DNA from: a virus
Reading direction: 5' to 3' (one strand)
DNA length: 64,000 nucleotides
Virus record (IMG/VR): IMGVR_UViG_3300048835_000830
Coordinates: 62,001 to 126,000 of that record
Shown here: piece after piece, positions 17,462 to 25,275 of the stretch
Numbering within the stretch: position 1 is the first letter of the stretch
Layout: the number at the start of each line of letters is the position of its first letter
Translations under genes and position numbers: made by a program
The notes under the pieces: model-generated
What the model was told of the DNA's origin: nothing
Database searches by the model: none
The model's input: the letters and a program-made list of their open reading frames with translations, nothing else

Positions 17462-19936
17462 ATGGCTTATCGCCGCCCCGGAGTGATTGTCACTCAAGAG
17501 TTTCAGAATGCAGCGCCCGCTCTGGCAGCATTTGCGCTACCATGTTGCGTGATTGGCCCAGCCTACCAGGTCGTCAACAACGATCTGCTTGGCACCTATT
17601 CGGGCGCTGAGCAAACCTACGCCTACGCTGGGCTTCTCGGTGGAGCAGTTGTCGACCTCAGCTTTACGGCTGAAGACGAAATGTTCCCGGCCACCAAAAA
17701 ACAGCTGTCCGGGGTCATGCGAAACACCATTATCCAGGTGCTGGCGGAGCAGACAAACGGATCGGGCGCGGGTGATGTTCTCACCGACGATAGCTCGCCT
17801 ACCCTTTTCGCGGACGTCGTGGCAGGGGATATTGTCACAATCGTCGAGGAAACCGGCGTTGAAATCGTCGCCGCGCAAACTGATGGTGTTACGACCGACA
17901 CCGCCGGACAGCGCAACCGCCTCACGGCCGGTGTCGTAGGCCAATTCGCGCAGGTGAAGGCCGGCGATGAGGTTGTTGTCACAGCCGGTACAAACACGAA
18001 TACCGGAACCTACCTTGTCACTGCAAAACTCTCCGACTCGCTGCTTTTGCTCGACGCGGATGTCAACGATGGCGTCGGCGCATCAACGGATGTTGCCTAC
18101 TCGATCTCCGGCGATCGCGGAACGACCAACCAGGGCGATTACGTAATCAAAAGCAAAACCGACGACAACACGCTCGTTTTGCAAACGCCGTTTCTTGATA
18201 CTCCCGAAGCGCCGCTGACCTATTCCATCAAGCGCCGCATCGGTGAAATCGAGGTCGAGTACCTGGATTCACCCGGAAACGGTTTCACGGCTGACGCTGA
18301 CGGGGTCACTCTCCCGCTTGGTCTTCAGACGGAAGTCGATTCCACTCTCTACGACGTGCTCTCGGGTACGTTCTATGCGAGCTATCGAGCTCTCCGCAAC
18401 GACCTCGCAGCCGAGGTGCGCGAGTATGAGGGCACGACCGACCTGACGAGCGTCTTTGGAAGCGGGCAGCTGGTTCCATCGAACCCGCTTGGCTACGGGC
18501 TTTCCATCATGCTTCAAAACACGGTGACTCCGGTCAACGGCCTTGGTCTTGACGAAAACGCGGTCACTGACGAAGTGCTCTCCTACACCGCGGCAACCGA
18601 GGTTCTCGAAACCACCGAAATGTACGCACTAGCGCCTCTTTCGCAGTCGCCTGTTGTCCACACACTCTTCAAAAACCACGTCGATCAGCTGTCTCAGCCA
18701 CAGAGAAAGCAGGAGCGCGTGGTACTGATTTCAAGTCTTTTGAAGACAACCCTTCTGCTTCAGGAGGAGCAGACGACGGTCACGACGGCGAATAACTCCA
18801 GAGTTATCGTCAACACACAAGTCGATGGGTCAGGCAGCTTTGTCACAAACCCCGCCGTGCTCAACGACGCCACGCCCGACGCGTTTTTGAACGTGGCCCT
18901 CGGTGATTCGGTTGTGATCGTTGGCGGTACCAACGTCAACCCCGGAACCTATGTCGTCACGACAAAGACGAGCGACAACTCGCTCACTCTGGCGTCGAGC
19001 TTCATCACGGCCGGCACTCCCACAGACATCCAGTATTACATCTACCGGCGCGATGGCCTCTCGGCCGGCGGTCTTATTTTTTACGACCGCAATGCGGCCT
19101 TTCTTGCCAACGGCGTCGCCGCCGGGCACTACATCGAGATCAGCGGAGTTTCGTTTGAGGGTCGCTACAAAATCGGCTCCGTTCAAAGCGATCGTCAGCT
19201 GACCCTTGCGACTGCAATCCCAGGCATCGTGTCCCTTCAAACGGGAATCACCTACGAGATCAACCGCGATTTGACCAAGGCTGAGCAGGCAGCTCAGGTC
19301 GCCTCCTACAGTGAGGCCTTTGCCGATCGCCGCGTTGTCCACTGCTGGCCCGATGTTCTTCAGGCGCCCGTCGGATCGGAGACAGAGGATGTCCCTGGCT
19401 TTTACGGAGCGTGTACCATCGCCGCCCTGACGTCAGGTCTTCCAACCCAGCAAGGTTTTACAAACCTCGCAGTCTCGGGCTTTCTCGGCTTCAAACACTC
19501 GACGCGCTACTTCACCGAAGCGCAGCTCGACACCATTGCAGGTGGCGGTACGCTGATCTTTGCTCAGGACACGCCCGACACGCCTCTTTACGTTCGTCAC
19601 CAGCTGACGACGGATCTGTCGAGCATCAAGTTCCAGGAGTATTCGGTCACCAAAAACGTCGATTTCATGGCCAAGCACCTTCGGAGCACGTATGCGCCAT
19701 ACATCGGCCAGTACAACATCATCGACACCACTCTTGATGCCCTGAAGACGACCGGGGAAGGGGAAATCATCTTTCTCCGCGACACCACCCGCGTCCCAAG
19801 GTTTGGTGGCGTCATCCGAGCCGGAAAGCTTGTCTCTCTTACGGAATCTGAAACACAGATCGACACCGTCGATGTGCTGTTCAACTTTCAGATACCGATC
19901 CCGCTCAACAACATCGACATCACCATCCAGGTCTAA
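17462..19936 (+). CDS. Contractile tail sheath protein
   Basis: 824 residues from ATG 17462 (GGAGG upstream; an in-frame start at 17378 lies inside the previous gene). The N-terminus YRRPGVIVTQEF is the classic sheath opening. The last 200 residues contain the sheath core: GTLIFAQDTPDTPLYVRHQ with the ITT-like LTTDLSS, then FMAKHLRSTYAPYIGQYN and a short amphipathic C-terminus. The middle carries inserted beta domains with a repeated pattern GDxVxVxxGTNxNxGTYxV (about residues 166 and 480, weaker copies near 120 and 553), probably surface-exposed. Shows the phage is a myovirus. Confidence 0.85.
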   Translation: MAYRRPGVIVTQEFQNAAPALAAFALPCCVIGPAYQVVNNDLLGTYSGAEQTYAYAGLLGGAVVDLSFTAEDEMFPATKKQLSGVMRNTIIQVLAEQTNGSGAGDVLTDDSSPTLFADVVAGDIVTIVEETGVEIVAAQTDGVTTDTAGQRNRLTAGVVGQFAQVKAGDEVVVTAGTNTNTGTYLVTAKLSDSLLLLDADVNDGVGASTDVAYSISGDRGTTNQGDYVIKSKTDDNTLVLQTPFLDTPEAPLTYSIKRRIGEIEVEYLDSPGNGFTADADGVTLPLGLQTEVDSTLYDVLSGTFYASYRALRNDLAAEVREYEGTTDLTSVFGSGQLVPSNPLGYGLSIMLQNTVTPVNGLGLDENAVTDEVLSYTAATEVLETTEMYALAPLSQSPVVHTLFKNHVDQLSQPQRKQERVVLISSLLKTTLLLQEEQTTVTTANNSRVIVNTQVDGSGSFVTNPAVLNDATPDAFLNVALGDSVVIVGGTNVNPGTYVVTTKTSDNSLTLASSFITAGTPTDIQYYIYRRDGLSAGGLIFYDRNAAFLANGVAAGHYIEISGVSFEGRYKIGSVQSDRQLTLATAIPGIVSLQTGITYEINRDLTKAEQAAQVASYSEAFADRRVVHCWPDVLQAPVGSETEDVPGFYGACTIAALTSGLPTQQGFTNLAVSGFLGFKHSTRYFTEAQLDTIAGGGTLIFAQDTPDTPLYVRHQLTTDLSSIKFQEYSVTKNVDFMAKHLRSTYAPYIGQYNIIDTTLDALKTTGEGEIIFLRDTTRVPRFGGVIRAGKLVSLTESETQIDTVDVLFNFQIPIPLNNIDITIQV

Positions 19937-19948
19937 GGAGGAGTACAC

Positions 19949-20656
19949 ATGGCTACCACGAGCTACAGCAACTGGGACTTTTATAACTACAGGGTTCAGC
20001 AGGAGCTTGTCGGTGGGCAGTTCGTCAGCGCTGAGTCCACGCTCATCGCTGCCGGCCCTCCCCGGCTGACCACGGAGGGTGGTGCAGGGACGGAGATCGC
20101 CTACCCGATTGGCCTTCTTGAGACGTTCGGTATTCAGCAAAGCCGCCAGCTGCAGCGGATTTTTGAGATCGGCTCCACCCGGTCCTACTTTATCCCCGGC
20201 AGGACCGTCGGCTCGATTTCGATCGGCCGGACGTTCTACTTTGGACCCTCGCTGCTTCGCGTGCTCTACGCGTACTACCGAAGCAACGCCGGCACCTTTG
20301 ATCTGGGTACGGCGGCGGTAGGCGCAACGGTAACCTCTCCTGAAGGTCGCAATGAGGTCCCGGACCCCAGCGCGGCGCTTCTCGATACCTTTTCCGTGGG
20401 GGATCTTCACGAGCTGAAGAGAAACCCGGGTTACGGCTATCTCATCATCGACCTCGCTTCCGACCTCTTCGCGCAGCCGACCGGTCTGGCCGTCTACTTC
20501 AAGGACGCAAACACGGACACGGTGGGCGGCTTTTATGTCGAAGACTCCTATGTTCAAGGCCACCAGATGACGGTATCATCGGGCTCTGTCTTGATCATGG
20601 AAGGTGTCAGCGTCCAGTACGATCGCCTCGTACCGCTGAACGTCGATGCGTTTTAA
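19949..20656 (+). CDS. Tail tube protein
   Basis: 235 residues, 12 bases after the sheath gene, with AAGGAGGAGTACAC upstream. Beta-rich; contains IPGRTVGSISIGRTFYFGPS and ends VLIMEGVSVQYDRLVPLNV, matching the layout of myovirus tail tube proteins that polymerise inside the sheath. Sheath followed directly by tube is the standard gene order. Confidence 0.7.
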   Translation: MATTSYSNWDFYNYRVQQELVGGQFVSAESTLIAAGPPRLTTEGGAGTEIAYPIGLLETFGIQQSRQLQRIFEIGSTRSYFIPGRTVGSISIGRTFYFGPSLLRVLYAYYRSNAGTFDLGTAAVGATVTSPEGRNEVPDPSAALLDTFSVGDLHELKRNPGYGYLIIDLASDLFAQPTGLAVYFKDANTDTVGGFYVEDSYVQGHQMTVSSGSVLIMEGVSVQYDRLVPLNVDAF

Positions 20657-20668
20657 TGGGAGCAAACC

Positions 20669-21076
20669 ATGAACTCTTTCTGGGAAGGTTTTGAAAAAGC
20701 GGCAGCCGGGAACCCCGAGGGTCACCACGGCCGCCGTTTTCTGCTCGGCAACCCCATCTCGACTGCGATCGAAGCGGAACCGGGAAAAAAAATGCAGGGC
20801 TTCGGCGAAGCATTTAAACACCAAACGATCCAAGGCCTCAAAGGCATGGGTATAGGCGGTGTCGGGGGCGCAGGACTCGGTGCTGCTGCCGGGGCTTTGG
20901 CGTCGCTGGCGAAGTCAAAAAGGATTGACCCGGAGGCGGTAAAACTTCTCGCAGCCCTGGGTGCAGGCGGGGGTTCTTACCTGGGCGGAGCTATCGGCTC
21001 CATGGTAGGTCAGCACGGTCGCAAAGCCAGCGAGATCCACGGCCGTTACAGCCCGCGCCGAATAAAAGAGGATTGA
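20669..21076 (+). CDS. Tagged virion protein with glycine-rich core
   Basis: 135 residues. MNSFWEGFEKAAAGN is a clear copy of the module's tag. The middle (about residues 56-110) is an extreme Gly/Ala-rich hydrophobic region (GIGGVGGAGLGAAAGALASL; later ALGAGGGSYLGGAIGSMVG) like glycine-zipper membrane proteins. A basic tail follows. Possibly an internal head protein released at infection that acts on membranes; inference. Confidence 0.65.
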   Translation: MNSFWEGFEKAAAGNPEGHHGRRFLLGNPISTAIEAEPGKKMQGFGEAFKHQTIQGLKGMGIGGVGGAGLGAAAGALASLAKSKRIDPEAVKLLAALGAGGGSYLGGAIGSMVGQHGRKASEIHGRYSPRRIKED

Positions 21077-21078
21077 TC

Positions 21079-21372
21079 ATGGAGTCTTTCTGGATAGGCT
21101 TTGAAAAACAGGCCTCGTTTATGAATGCAGGGCGGGCTTTTGTTCAGCGCATGGTGCCGAAAGCCCAGGCCGCCTGGCAGCAGGCACGTCCCGTTATGCA
21201 ATCGGCAGTGGCCAAGGGTAAAACCATGGCGACCAAAGGGCAGCAGGCCGTCATGAAAACCCCGCAGCGGGCTCTTGCAGCTGGCGTTGCGGGTGGAGCG
21301 GCGGGGACCTATGCCCTGACGAGGCCGAGCGAGACTCCGATGCAGTATGGGGCACAAGCCGCGTACTACTGA
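21079..21372 (+). CDS. Tagged small virion protein
   Basis: 97 residues from ATG 21079 (AGAGGATTGATC upstream; an alternative TTG at 21073 overlaps the previous stop). N-terminus MESFWIGFEKQASFM carries the tag followed by Lys-Gln-Ala-Ser, the proposed cleavage context. The rest is Ala/Gln/Lys-rich helix with a Gly/Ala-rich stretch (GVAGGAAGTYALTR) near the end. Confidence 0.65.
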   Translation: MESFWIGFEKQASFMNAGRAFVQRMVPKAQAAWQQARPVMQSAVAKGKTMATKGQQAVMKTPQRALAAGVAGGAAGTYALTRPSETPMQYGAQAAYY

Positions 21373-21405
21373 GTCTCGCCGGTAAATGGGAAGACGCAAC
21401 CAAAG

Positions 21406-21444
21406 CCGCCTGCCGGGACAAGCCCGTGTCAGGCGGTTTCTTTT
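21406..21444 (+). terminator. Rho-independent terminator within the tail-proximal genes
   Basis: CCGCCTG (21406-21412), an internal CGGG/CCCG extension, CAGGCGG (21430-21436) and TTTCTTTT. Strong stem; it ends a transcript carrying the sheath, tube and tagged-protein genes. Confidence 0.8.
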
Positions 21445-21455
21445 CGGGGATGTTG

Positions 21456-21743
21456 ATGTCCGATATTGAAAAGCTGAAGACCGCAATCAAAGGTGCCGTC
21501 GCGGTGGGCGTCGCGGACCTGTTTATCGAACTTGACCTTTTACCGCTGGGCTCCGCTTTACGCCAGGAACTCGCGCAAAGGGAGCAGGGTCTTACCCGCG
21601 CGCTGACCGATGGGGTGCTAAGGGCGCTCAAGGTCTCACTGGAAATCGAGGTCCTGGATATGAGTATCGAGGGTGCCCTGAAAGCCGCAAATCTGATTTC
21701 GGCCGAACTGGAGGCGCAAGCGCAGACTCCCGCCAAATTTTGA
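21456..21743 (+). CDS. Hypothetical helical protein
   Basis: 95 residues from ATG 21456, preceded by GGGG at a good distance; earlier in-frame starts (21426, 21450) overlap or adjoin the terminator hairpin. All-helical sequence (DLLPLGSALRQELAQREQGL), acidic, no motif recognised. It lies directly after the terminator, so it either depends on read-through or has its own promoter. Confidence 0.6.
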   Translation: MSDIEKLKTAIKGAVAVGVADLFIELDLLPLGSALRQELAQREQGLTRALTDGVLRALKVSLEIEVLDMSIEGALKAANLISAELEAQAQTPAKF

Positions 21744-21750
21744 GGTAGGC

Positions 21751-21942
21751 ATGAAAGACTTCTGGACCGGCTTTAAAAAACGGGCGGCCGAGGCCACCGA
21801 AGACCCTCTTGCACTCTGGCTGCAGGAAGCGGAGGATGAGCAAAAGACGATTGATGAGAAAAAAACACGACCCTATCGGGTGGATCCGCGTGAACTCTCG
21901 GAAGGGTTTACACCGGATACCTGGCAGCGTTACTGGCCATAG
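21751..21942 (+). CDS. Tagged small virion protein
   Basis: 63 residues. MKDFWTGFKKRAAEATED carries the tag followed by KKRAAEA. The remainder is short, charged and ends FTPDTWQRYWP. Eight bases after the previous gene and eight before the Nudix gene, so probably cotranscribed. It may be little more than a packaged peptide. Confidence 0.6.
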   Translation: MKDFWTGFKKRAAEATEDPLALWLQEAEDEQKTIDEKKTRPYRVDPRELSEGFTPDTWQRYWP

Positions 21943-21950
21943 GAGAGGGC

Positions 21951-22487
21951 ATGCGGGATTTCTGGGAAGGCTTTCAGAAAAGAGCCATGAAAGAGGTGGC
22001 GACTGTCGGGATCATAGATGTCGATGGTAGAAAGCTCCTCATGGGCAAAAGAAAGGATAACGGTCGCTGGACGAATCCAGGAGGCCACCTCGACCCCGGC
22101 GAAACCCCGATCCACGGAGCGATCCGTGAGGTGAAGGAGGAGGCCGGAATAAGCCTCGGCGAGGACGATCTCATTCACATAAAATCAAAGACCGTGACCA
22201 AGCCCGGCGGCGAAAAGCTCAAGATCCATGCCTTCAAGGTCTTCTTTGGCTCGGACCGCCTGCCCAGAACTACGACGCGCAACGACCCCGACGACGAGGT
22301 TCACGGCTGGAAATGGATCCCGATGCCGGGCGGGCTCCCCAAGGAGATCCGGGACAACCTTCACGTGCCGCTCGGTCGCAATATCCTTCTCGACAGCCTC
22401 AACCTCTCGGAAGAAAACGAAACCTTAAAACCTGCCGGGGGTCTCAAAGAGGCCTTTTGGCGAGGGTTTAGGAAAGGAGCAGCATGA
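21951..22487 (+). CDS. Nudix hydrolase carrying the virion tag at both ends
   Basis: 178 residues. The N-terminus MRDFWEGFQKRAMKE is the module tag, and the C-terminus ends EAFWRGFRKGAA, a second copy. Between them is a complete Nudix domain: the box GX5EX7REVKEEAG spans about residues 45-67 with all metal-binding Glu residues, followed by a beta-rich fold with W(K)W. Nudix enzymes hydrolyse nucleoside diphosphates linked to another group (NTPs, NAD, capped RNA). The tags imply that the enzyme is packaged and delivered with the DNA; that is inference. Stop overlaps the next ATG. Confidence 0.8.
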   Translation: MRDFWEGFQKRAMKEVATVGIIDVDGRKLLMGKRKDNGRWTNPGGHLDPGETPIHGAIREVKEEAGISLGEDDLIHIKSKTVTKPGGEKLKIHAFKVFFGSDRLPRTTTRNDPDDEVHGWKWIPMPGGLPKEIRDNLHVPLGRNILLDSLNLSEENETLKPAGGLKEAFWRGFRKGAA

Positions 22488-22828
22488 CAAGCGGATTTTG
22501 GCAGAACGCACGCAAAATGGGCCGCCCAGGGTTTCTGAGCGAGAGCGACGCTTTTCAAAAGCTCAAAAAAGAGCTTCCCCAGCAGGCGGCGCAGCAAAGA
22601 GACCTTATGAAGACCGACAATGAGAAGAAGGCCGCCAAGGACAAGATCCCGGGCGGGCTCGCGGACAATGCGCCTGACAGCGGATTTGCGGCAAAGGATC
22701 TTCGCAAGGGACAGAAGGTCGAGCGGGAGCACACCTCAGACCCGGAGCTGGCCAAGGAGATCGCCAAGGATCATCTTACGGAAGATCCGGCGTACTACGA
22801 TAAGCTCCAAAAGATGGAAAAGGAGTAG
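22484..22828 (+). CDS. DUF5661 family protein
   Basis: 114 residues; AAAGGAGCAGC precedes ATG 22484. The C-terminal 60 residues match the DUF5661 pattern: IPGGLADNAPDSGF, then LRKGQKVEREHTSD, then LAKEIAKDHLTEDPAYYDKL. Function of the family is unknown; it occurs in phages and bacteria. The N-terminus MTSGFWQNARKM is a weak form of the tag. Last gene of the plus-strand virion block. Confidence 0.75.
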   Translation: MTSGFWQNARKMGRPGFLSESDAFQKLKKELPQQAAQQRDLMKTDNEKKAAKDKIPGGLADNAPDSGFAAKDLRKGQKVEREHTSDPELAKEIAKDHLTEDPAYYDKLQKMEKE

Positions 22829-22903
22829 GCCACGACCGGGGCCATCGTTGCCGCTGCACAGCAGAAGCTCCAGCCCTCAGGCGTGGGATCGGGATTTCTG
22901 AGG

Positions 22904-22979
22904 GCCCAGGGGACGGAGTCGAACCGTCTTTCTCCTCGGCGCGGAGACCTCGGCGGATTCCCACTTTTCCCTCCCTGAG
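22904..22979 (-). tRNA. tRNA-like element, possibly Gly(GCC), irregular
   Basis: Read on the minus strand: a canonical T-arm (GACGG, loop TTCGACT, CCGTC), an acceptor stem CTCAGGG/CCCTGGG (one G-T pair, extendable by one pair), and an anticodon stem TCTCC/GGAGA with 7-base loop GCGCCGA, which would place GCC (Gly) as anticodon. Irregularities: position 33 is C instead of T, the D-region is about six bases too long, the variable region is only two bases and there is no encoded CCA. It may be a decayed tRNA, a tRNA mimic or chance; a covariance search would decide. Confidence 0.35.
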
Positions 22980-23004
22980 CCTACCCAGAGTACCATAGAA
23001 GCCC

Positions 23005-23037
23005 TAAAAATAAAAACCCGGCAACATTTGTGCCGGG
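23005..23037 (-). terminator. Rho-independent terminator of the large minus-strand block
   Basis: On the minus strand CCCGGCA, a 7-base loop, TGCCGGG, then TTTTTATTTTT. Perfect 7-bp stem and long T-rich tail, 42 bases after the stop of the 23079 gene. It separates the minus-strand operons from the convergent virion block. Confidence 0.85.
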
Positions 23038-23078
23038 CGCCAACAGCGGTCAGAATTTATCTATCCATCACAAGGACA

Positions 23079-23480
23079 TCAAGCAGGTTTTTTCTTCTTT
23101 GCAGGCTGTGCCGGGCGACTGACGCTAAAGGCCTTGCTTTGGGCTTTAGCAGCGGGTACGGCTTTCACGGGAGCTGCCTTTTTCTCGGCATCGACCCCGG
23201 CCTTCAGCTTTTTCGAGCGCCGCTCACGAAGGGCCTGCAGCTCGTTGACGGTCACCTGCGTCTCGGTTTTTTCAGGTCTTCCCGTAACAGAAGACTTGGC
23301 TTTTTGGGGAGGGCGCAGGGCGCTTTGAGTATCCGCCACAAGCGTGCGGAGCTCACTCGAAAGCTGGTCAAGCTCGGAAAGCTTTCCGGCAACAAGCTTC
23401 AGCTGGCGCTGAATCGCCTGGTTTGATTTTGCGTTATGGTCAACAGGGACCTCGTTTTTCTTCGCCGTATTCTTCTTCAC
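23079..23480 (-). CDS. Lys/Ala-rich basic protein
   Basis: 133 residues from GTG 23480, preceded by GGAG. N-terminal third basic, then a helix (LKLVAGKLSELDQLSSELRT), and a C-terminal half made of Lys, Ala, Pro and Val ending PAQPAKKKKPA. The tail resembles histone-H1-like nucleoid proteins, suggesting nucleic-acid binding. Last gene before the terminator at 23037. Confidence 0.65.
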   Translation of the reverse strand: MKKNTAKKNEVPVDHNAKSNQAIQRQLKLVAGKLSELDQLSSELRTLVADTQSALRPPQKAKSSVTGRPEKTETQVTVNELQALRERRSKKLKAGVDAEKKAAPVKAVPAAKAQSKAFSVSRPAQPAKKKKPA

Positions 23481-23523
23481 GGGCTGCTCCGATATTTAAA
23501 GAAAATCTGATTTTGGGGGAGAA

Positions 23524-23547
23524 CTGGCCCCATTGTGTAGGGGCCAG
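23524..23547. terminator. 8-bp inverted repeat upstream of the 23480 gene
   Basis: CTGGCCCC, 8-base loop, GGGGCCAG in the 95-base gap between the 23480 start and the 23576 stop. On the minus strand it is followed by TTCTCCCCC, not a clear T-run. It could be a weak terminator, or an operator or leader structure. Confidence 0.45.
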
Positions 23548-23575
23548 TCTAATGCAAGAGGTGTTTTTTTACAAC

Positions 23576-23878
23576 TTAGCCATTCTCGCGGCGAAACCAG
23601 CCGAGGCTGTTAAGCCGCTTCTCAATTTCCTCCTCGGAAAAAGGCTCATCCACATGGTGGCGCCCGAGGAAAAGCACGGAGAAACGGTAGCCGGGCGGGG
23701 CCGGAATCTCCTGGCGCATCTTGTCAATGTGAGGCTGGCCGGGGACGGCTTCTTCCGGATTTTTCCAGTGGTGGATGAGCTGCCTTACGGTCAGCGTTTC
23801 CCCTTCCAGAAGCTCTGCGAACGGCCTTTTCTGCTCGCTCATGCCGCCCATGTGAAAACTACCCTGATATGCCTTCAT
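23576..23878 (-). CDS. Hypothetical protein
   Basis: 100 residues from ATG 23878 (GGCGGGAAGA upstream), overlapping the end of the 23859 gene by 20 bases; the longer open frame to 23983 lies inside that gene. Contains TVRQLIHHWKNPEEAVPG and FLGRHHVDEPFSEEEIEKRL; no known domain. Several His residues but no clear metal motif. Confidence 0.6.
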   Translation of the reverse strand: MKAYQGSFHMGGMSEQKRPFAELLEGETLTVRQLIHHWKNPEEAVPGQPHIDKMRQEIPAPPGYRFSVLFLGRHHVDEPFSEEEIEKRLNSLGWFRRENG

Positions 23879-24302
23879 TCTTCCCGCCTTTCTTTTTAAA
23901 CGGAAGATTAAACCACTCGTCGTACTCTTTGCCCCAATCGCGCCGCTCCCATTTGGTTTCGTGGTCCTTTTCCCACTCCTCACGCTCTTTCGGGTAACTC
24001 TCCATAAAATCGTCCCACTCCCTTTTCAGGATGATGTAGGTGCTGCGGCCTTCAGGGGAAGGCTTGCAGTGTTTGTGGTCGGCGTTAAAAGCCTTGGAGA
24101 TGGCGCAGTAAATCCGGACCGATAGCGATACGCAGTTGGACTCAGGGAAAGGCTTGAGCCAGTAGCCGCAGTGAAGGCAGACAAGAAGCTGCCGGGGCGG
24201 CATGATCACCATGTGATCGCCCTTTGTTCGGTACTCAAGCGTGCCCTTGGCTGTAATCCGGATAGAGAGCGAGGGGCCGGAACTGTCGTCATTCACACTC
24301 AT
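23859..24302 (-). CDS. Hypothetical protein with CxxC motif
   Basis: 147 residues; AAGGAGGACT precedes ATG 24302. LVCLHCGYWLKPFPESNC places two cysteines plus a third nearby, and CKPS follows, possibly a zinc site. The C-terminal half is very charged and rich in Trp, Glu and Lys (EREEWEKDHETKWERRDWGK). A GGTATAAGG promoter-like motif lies 29-37 bases before the start. Function unknown. Confidence 0.65.
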   Translation of the reverse strand: MSVNDDSSGPSLSIRITAKGTLEYRTKGDHMVIMPPRQLLVCLHCGYWLKPFPESNCVSLSVRIYCAISKAFNADHKHCKPSPEGRSTYIILKREWDDFMESYPKEREEWEKDHETKWERRDWGKEYDEWFNLPFKKKGGKNEGISG

Positions 24303-24330
24303 AGTCCTCCTTGGTAAATTTCACCCGGAT

Positions 24331-24339
24331 CCTTATACC
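24331..24339 (-). promoter_or_regulatory. GGTATAAGG motif (candidate phage promoter)
   Basis: Minus-strand GGTATAAGG between the stop of the 24358 gene and the start at 24302. Same nonamer as at 31641, 57059 and 58020. Confidence 0.55.
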
Positions 24340-24357
24340 GGGATCTCAAGGAAAACC

Positions 24358-24660
24358 CTATGCGTCGGAATTTAGGACCGTGATCCCTGAGACGGACTGA
24401 AGAAGACTTAGCCAGGACGGGTAGGCATGCGCCCAGCCGTGAATGATCGGGTAGGGGTTCTCGGGGCCCTGAATTCGCCAGAGGGTGTCACCGAGCCTTT
24501 CAAAATGGATGTGCACCGGCCTCATCTGGAAAAAGCCAATTTCAAGGCTGCCTGAGTCCTGGACGGGAATATTCTGCCAGCCAGTCCGAATGCCGGCGGC
24601 GGTCACAGCATTGGCAACGACCTGGCGAACCCGAACGGGATGCCCTCTGAAAAAAAGCAT
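24358..24660 (-). CDS. Hypothetical protein
   Basis: 100 residues, beta-rich by eye (GSLEIGFFQMRPVHIHFERL, then WRIQGPENPYPIIHGW). No motif recognised. Eight bases downstream of the 24669 gene, so cotranscribed with it. Confidence 0.6.
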   Translation of the reverse strand: MLFFRGHPVRVRQVVANAVTAAGIRTGWQNIPVQDSGSLEIGFFQMRPVHIHFERLGDTLWRIQGPENPYPIIHGWAHAYPSWLSLLQSVSGITVLNSDA

Positions 24661-24668
24661 GGATTTCC

Positions 24669-25034
24669 TCAGCCTATCCAGGTTTCGACGACATCCGACG
24701 GGTCAAGGATCCCCTTGCTATAGCGCCGCGCGCCCTCAGGGATTACCGTCCTTGCGTTTTCGATATCGTCAGCCTCATGATAATGCTGCCAGTAGGGCTT
24801 TCCGCCAACCTCCATGAATTTTTTTACGATAAAAACCCTCCGCCCCTCGAAGGCTTCGGTGACTGAAAACTTCGATCTTTCCGGCCGCTTCGGACGCTGC
24901 AGTTGGCAGTCCGGGCAGATGTGGGAAAGGAGCGGCACGACCGCATAGAAAGTCTTTTGGCAGGAGAGACATTCTATGGCAATGTCCCGGTTCTCCGAGA
25001 GGCACCTACGGCTTCTGCGTCTTTGGGTGATCAT
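24669..25034 (-). CDS. Zinc-ribbon protein
   Basis: 121 residues. CLSCQ near residue 23 and CPDCQ near 40 make a four-cysteine zinc ribbon; a C-terminal domain (EGRRVFIVKKFMEVGGKPYW) is unrecognised. Overlaps the upstream 25006 gene by 29 bases. One of several small zinc-ribbon proteins on this strand. Confidence 0.6.
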   Translation of the reverse strand: MITQRRRSRRCLSENRDIAIECLSCQKTFYAVVPLLSHICPDCQLQRPKRPERSKFSVTEAFEGRRVFIVKKFMEVGGKPYWQHYHEADDIENARTVIPEGARRYSKGILDPSDVVETWIG

Positions 25035-25275
25035 TCTCCATCCCTCCTAATACGGAATCATAGCCCTCAAGAGCCTTTGCCATACTCAAAAGCATAGCTC
25101 TCGTTTCGGCAAGAATACCAAGAACCTTGTCGGGGTCGTTTATCTGCCGCAGGTAATCCTTTTGCAGATATGATGCCAGTCTTTCCAGATCCTCCCTCGG
25201 CGGCAGGCGCGAGCGGAGGAGAAAGACGCTCAGCCGGGGGGATTTCTCTGACAGATCGCCTTCGTCGCCCCTCAT
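25006..25275 (-). CDS. Hypothetical helical protein
   Basis: 89 residues starting at an ATG that overlaps the previous stop (ATGA). Helical: PREDLERLASYLQKDYLRQI and VLGILAETRAMLLSMAKALE. No motif. Third gene in a chain of ATGA overlaps from 25693. Confidence 0.6.
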   Translation of the reverse strand: MRGDEGDLSEKSPRLSVFLLRSRLPPREDLERLASYLQKDYLRQINDPDKVLGILAETRAMLLSMAKALEGYDSVLGGMENDHPKTQKP

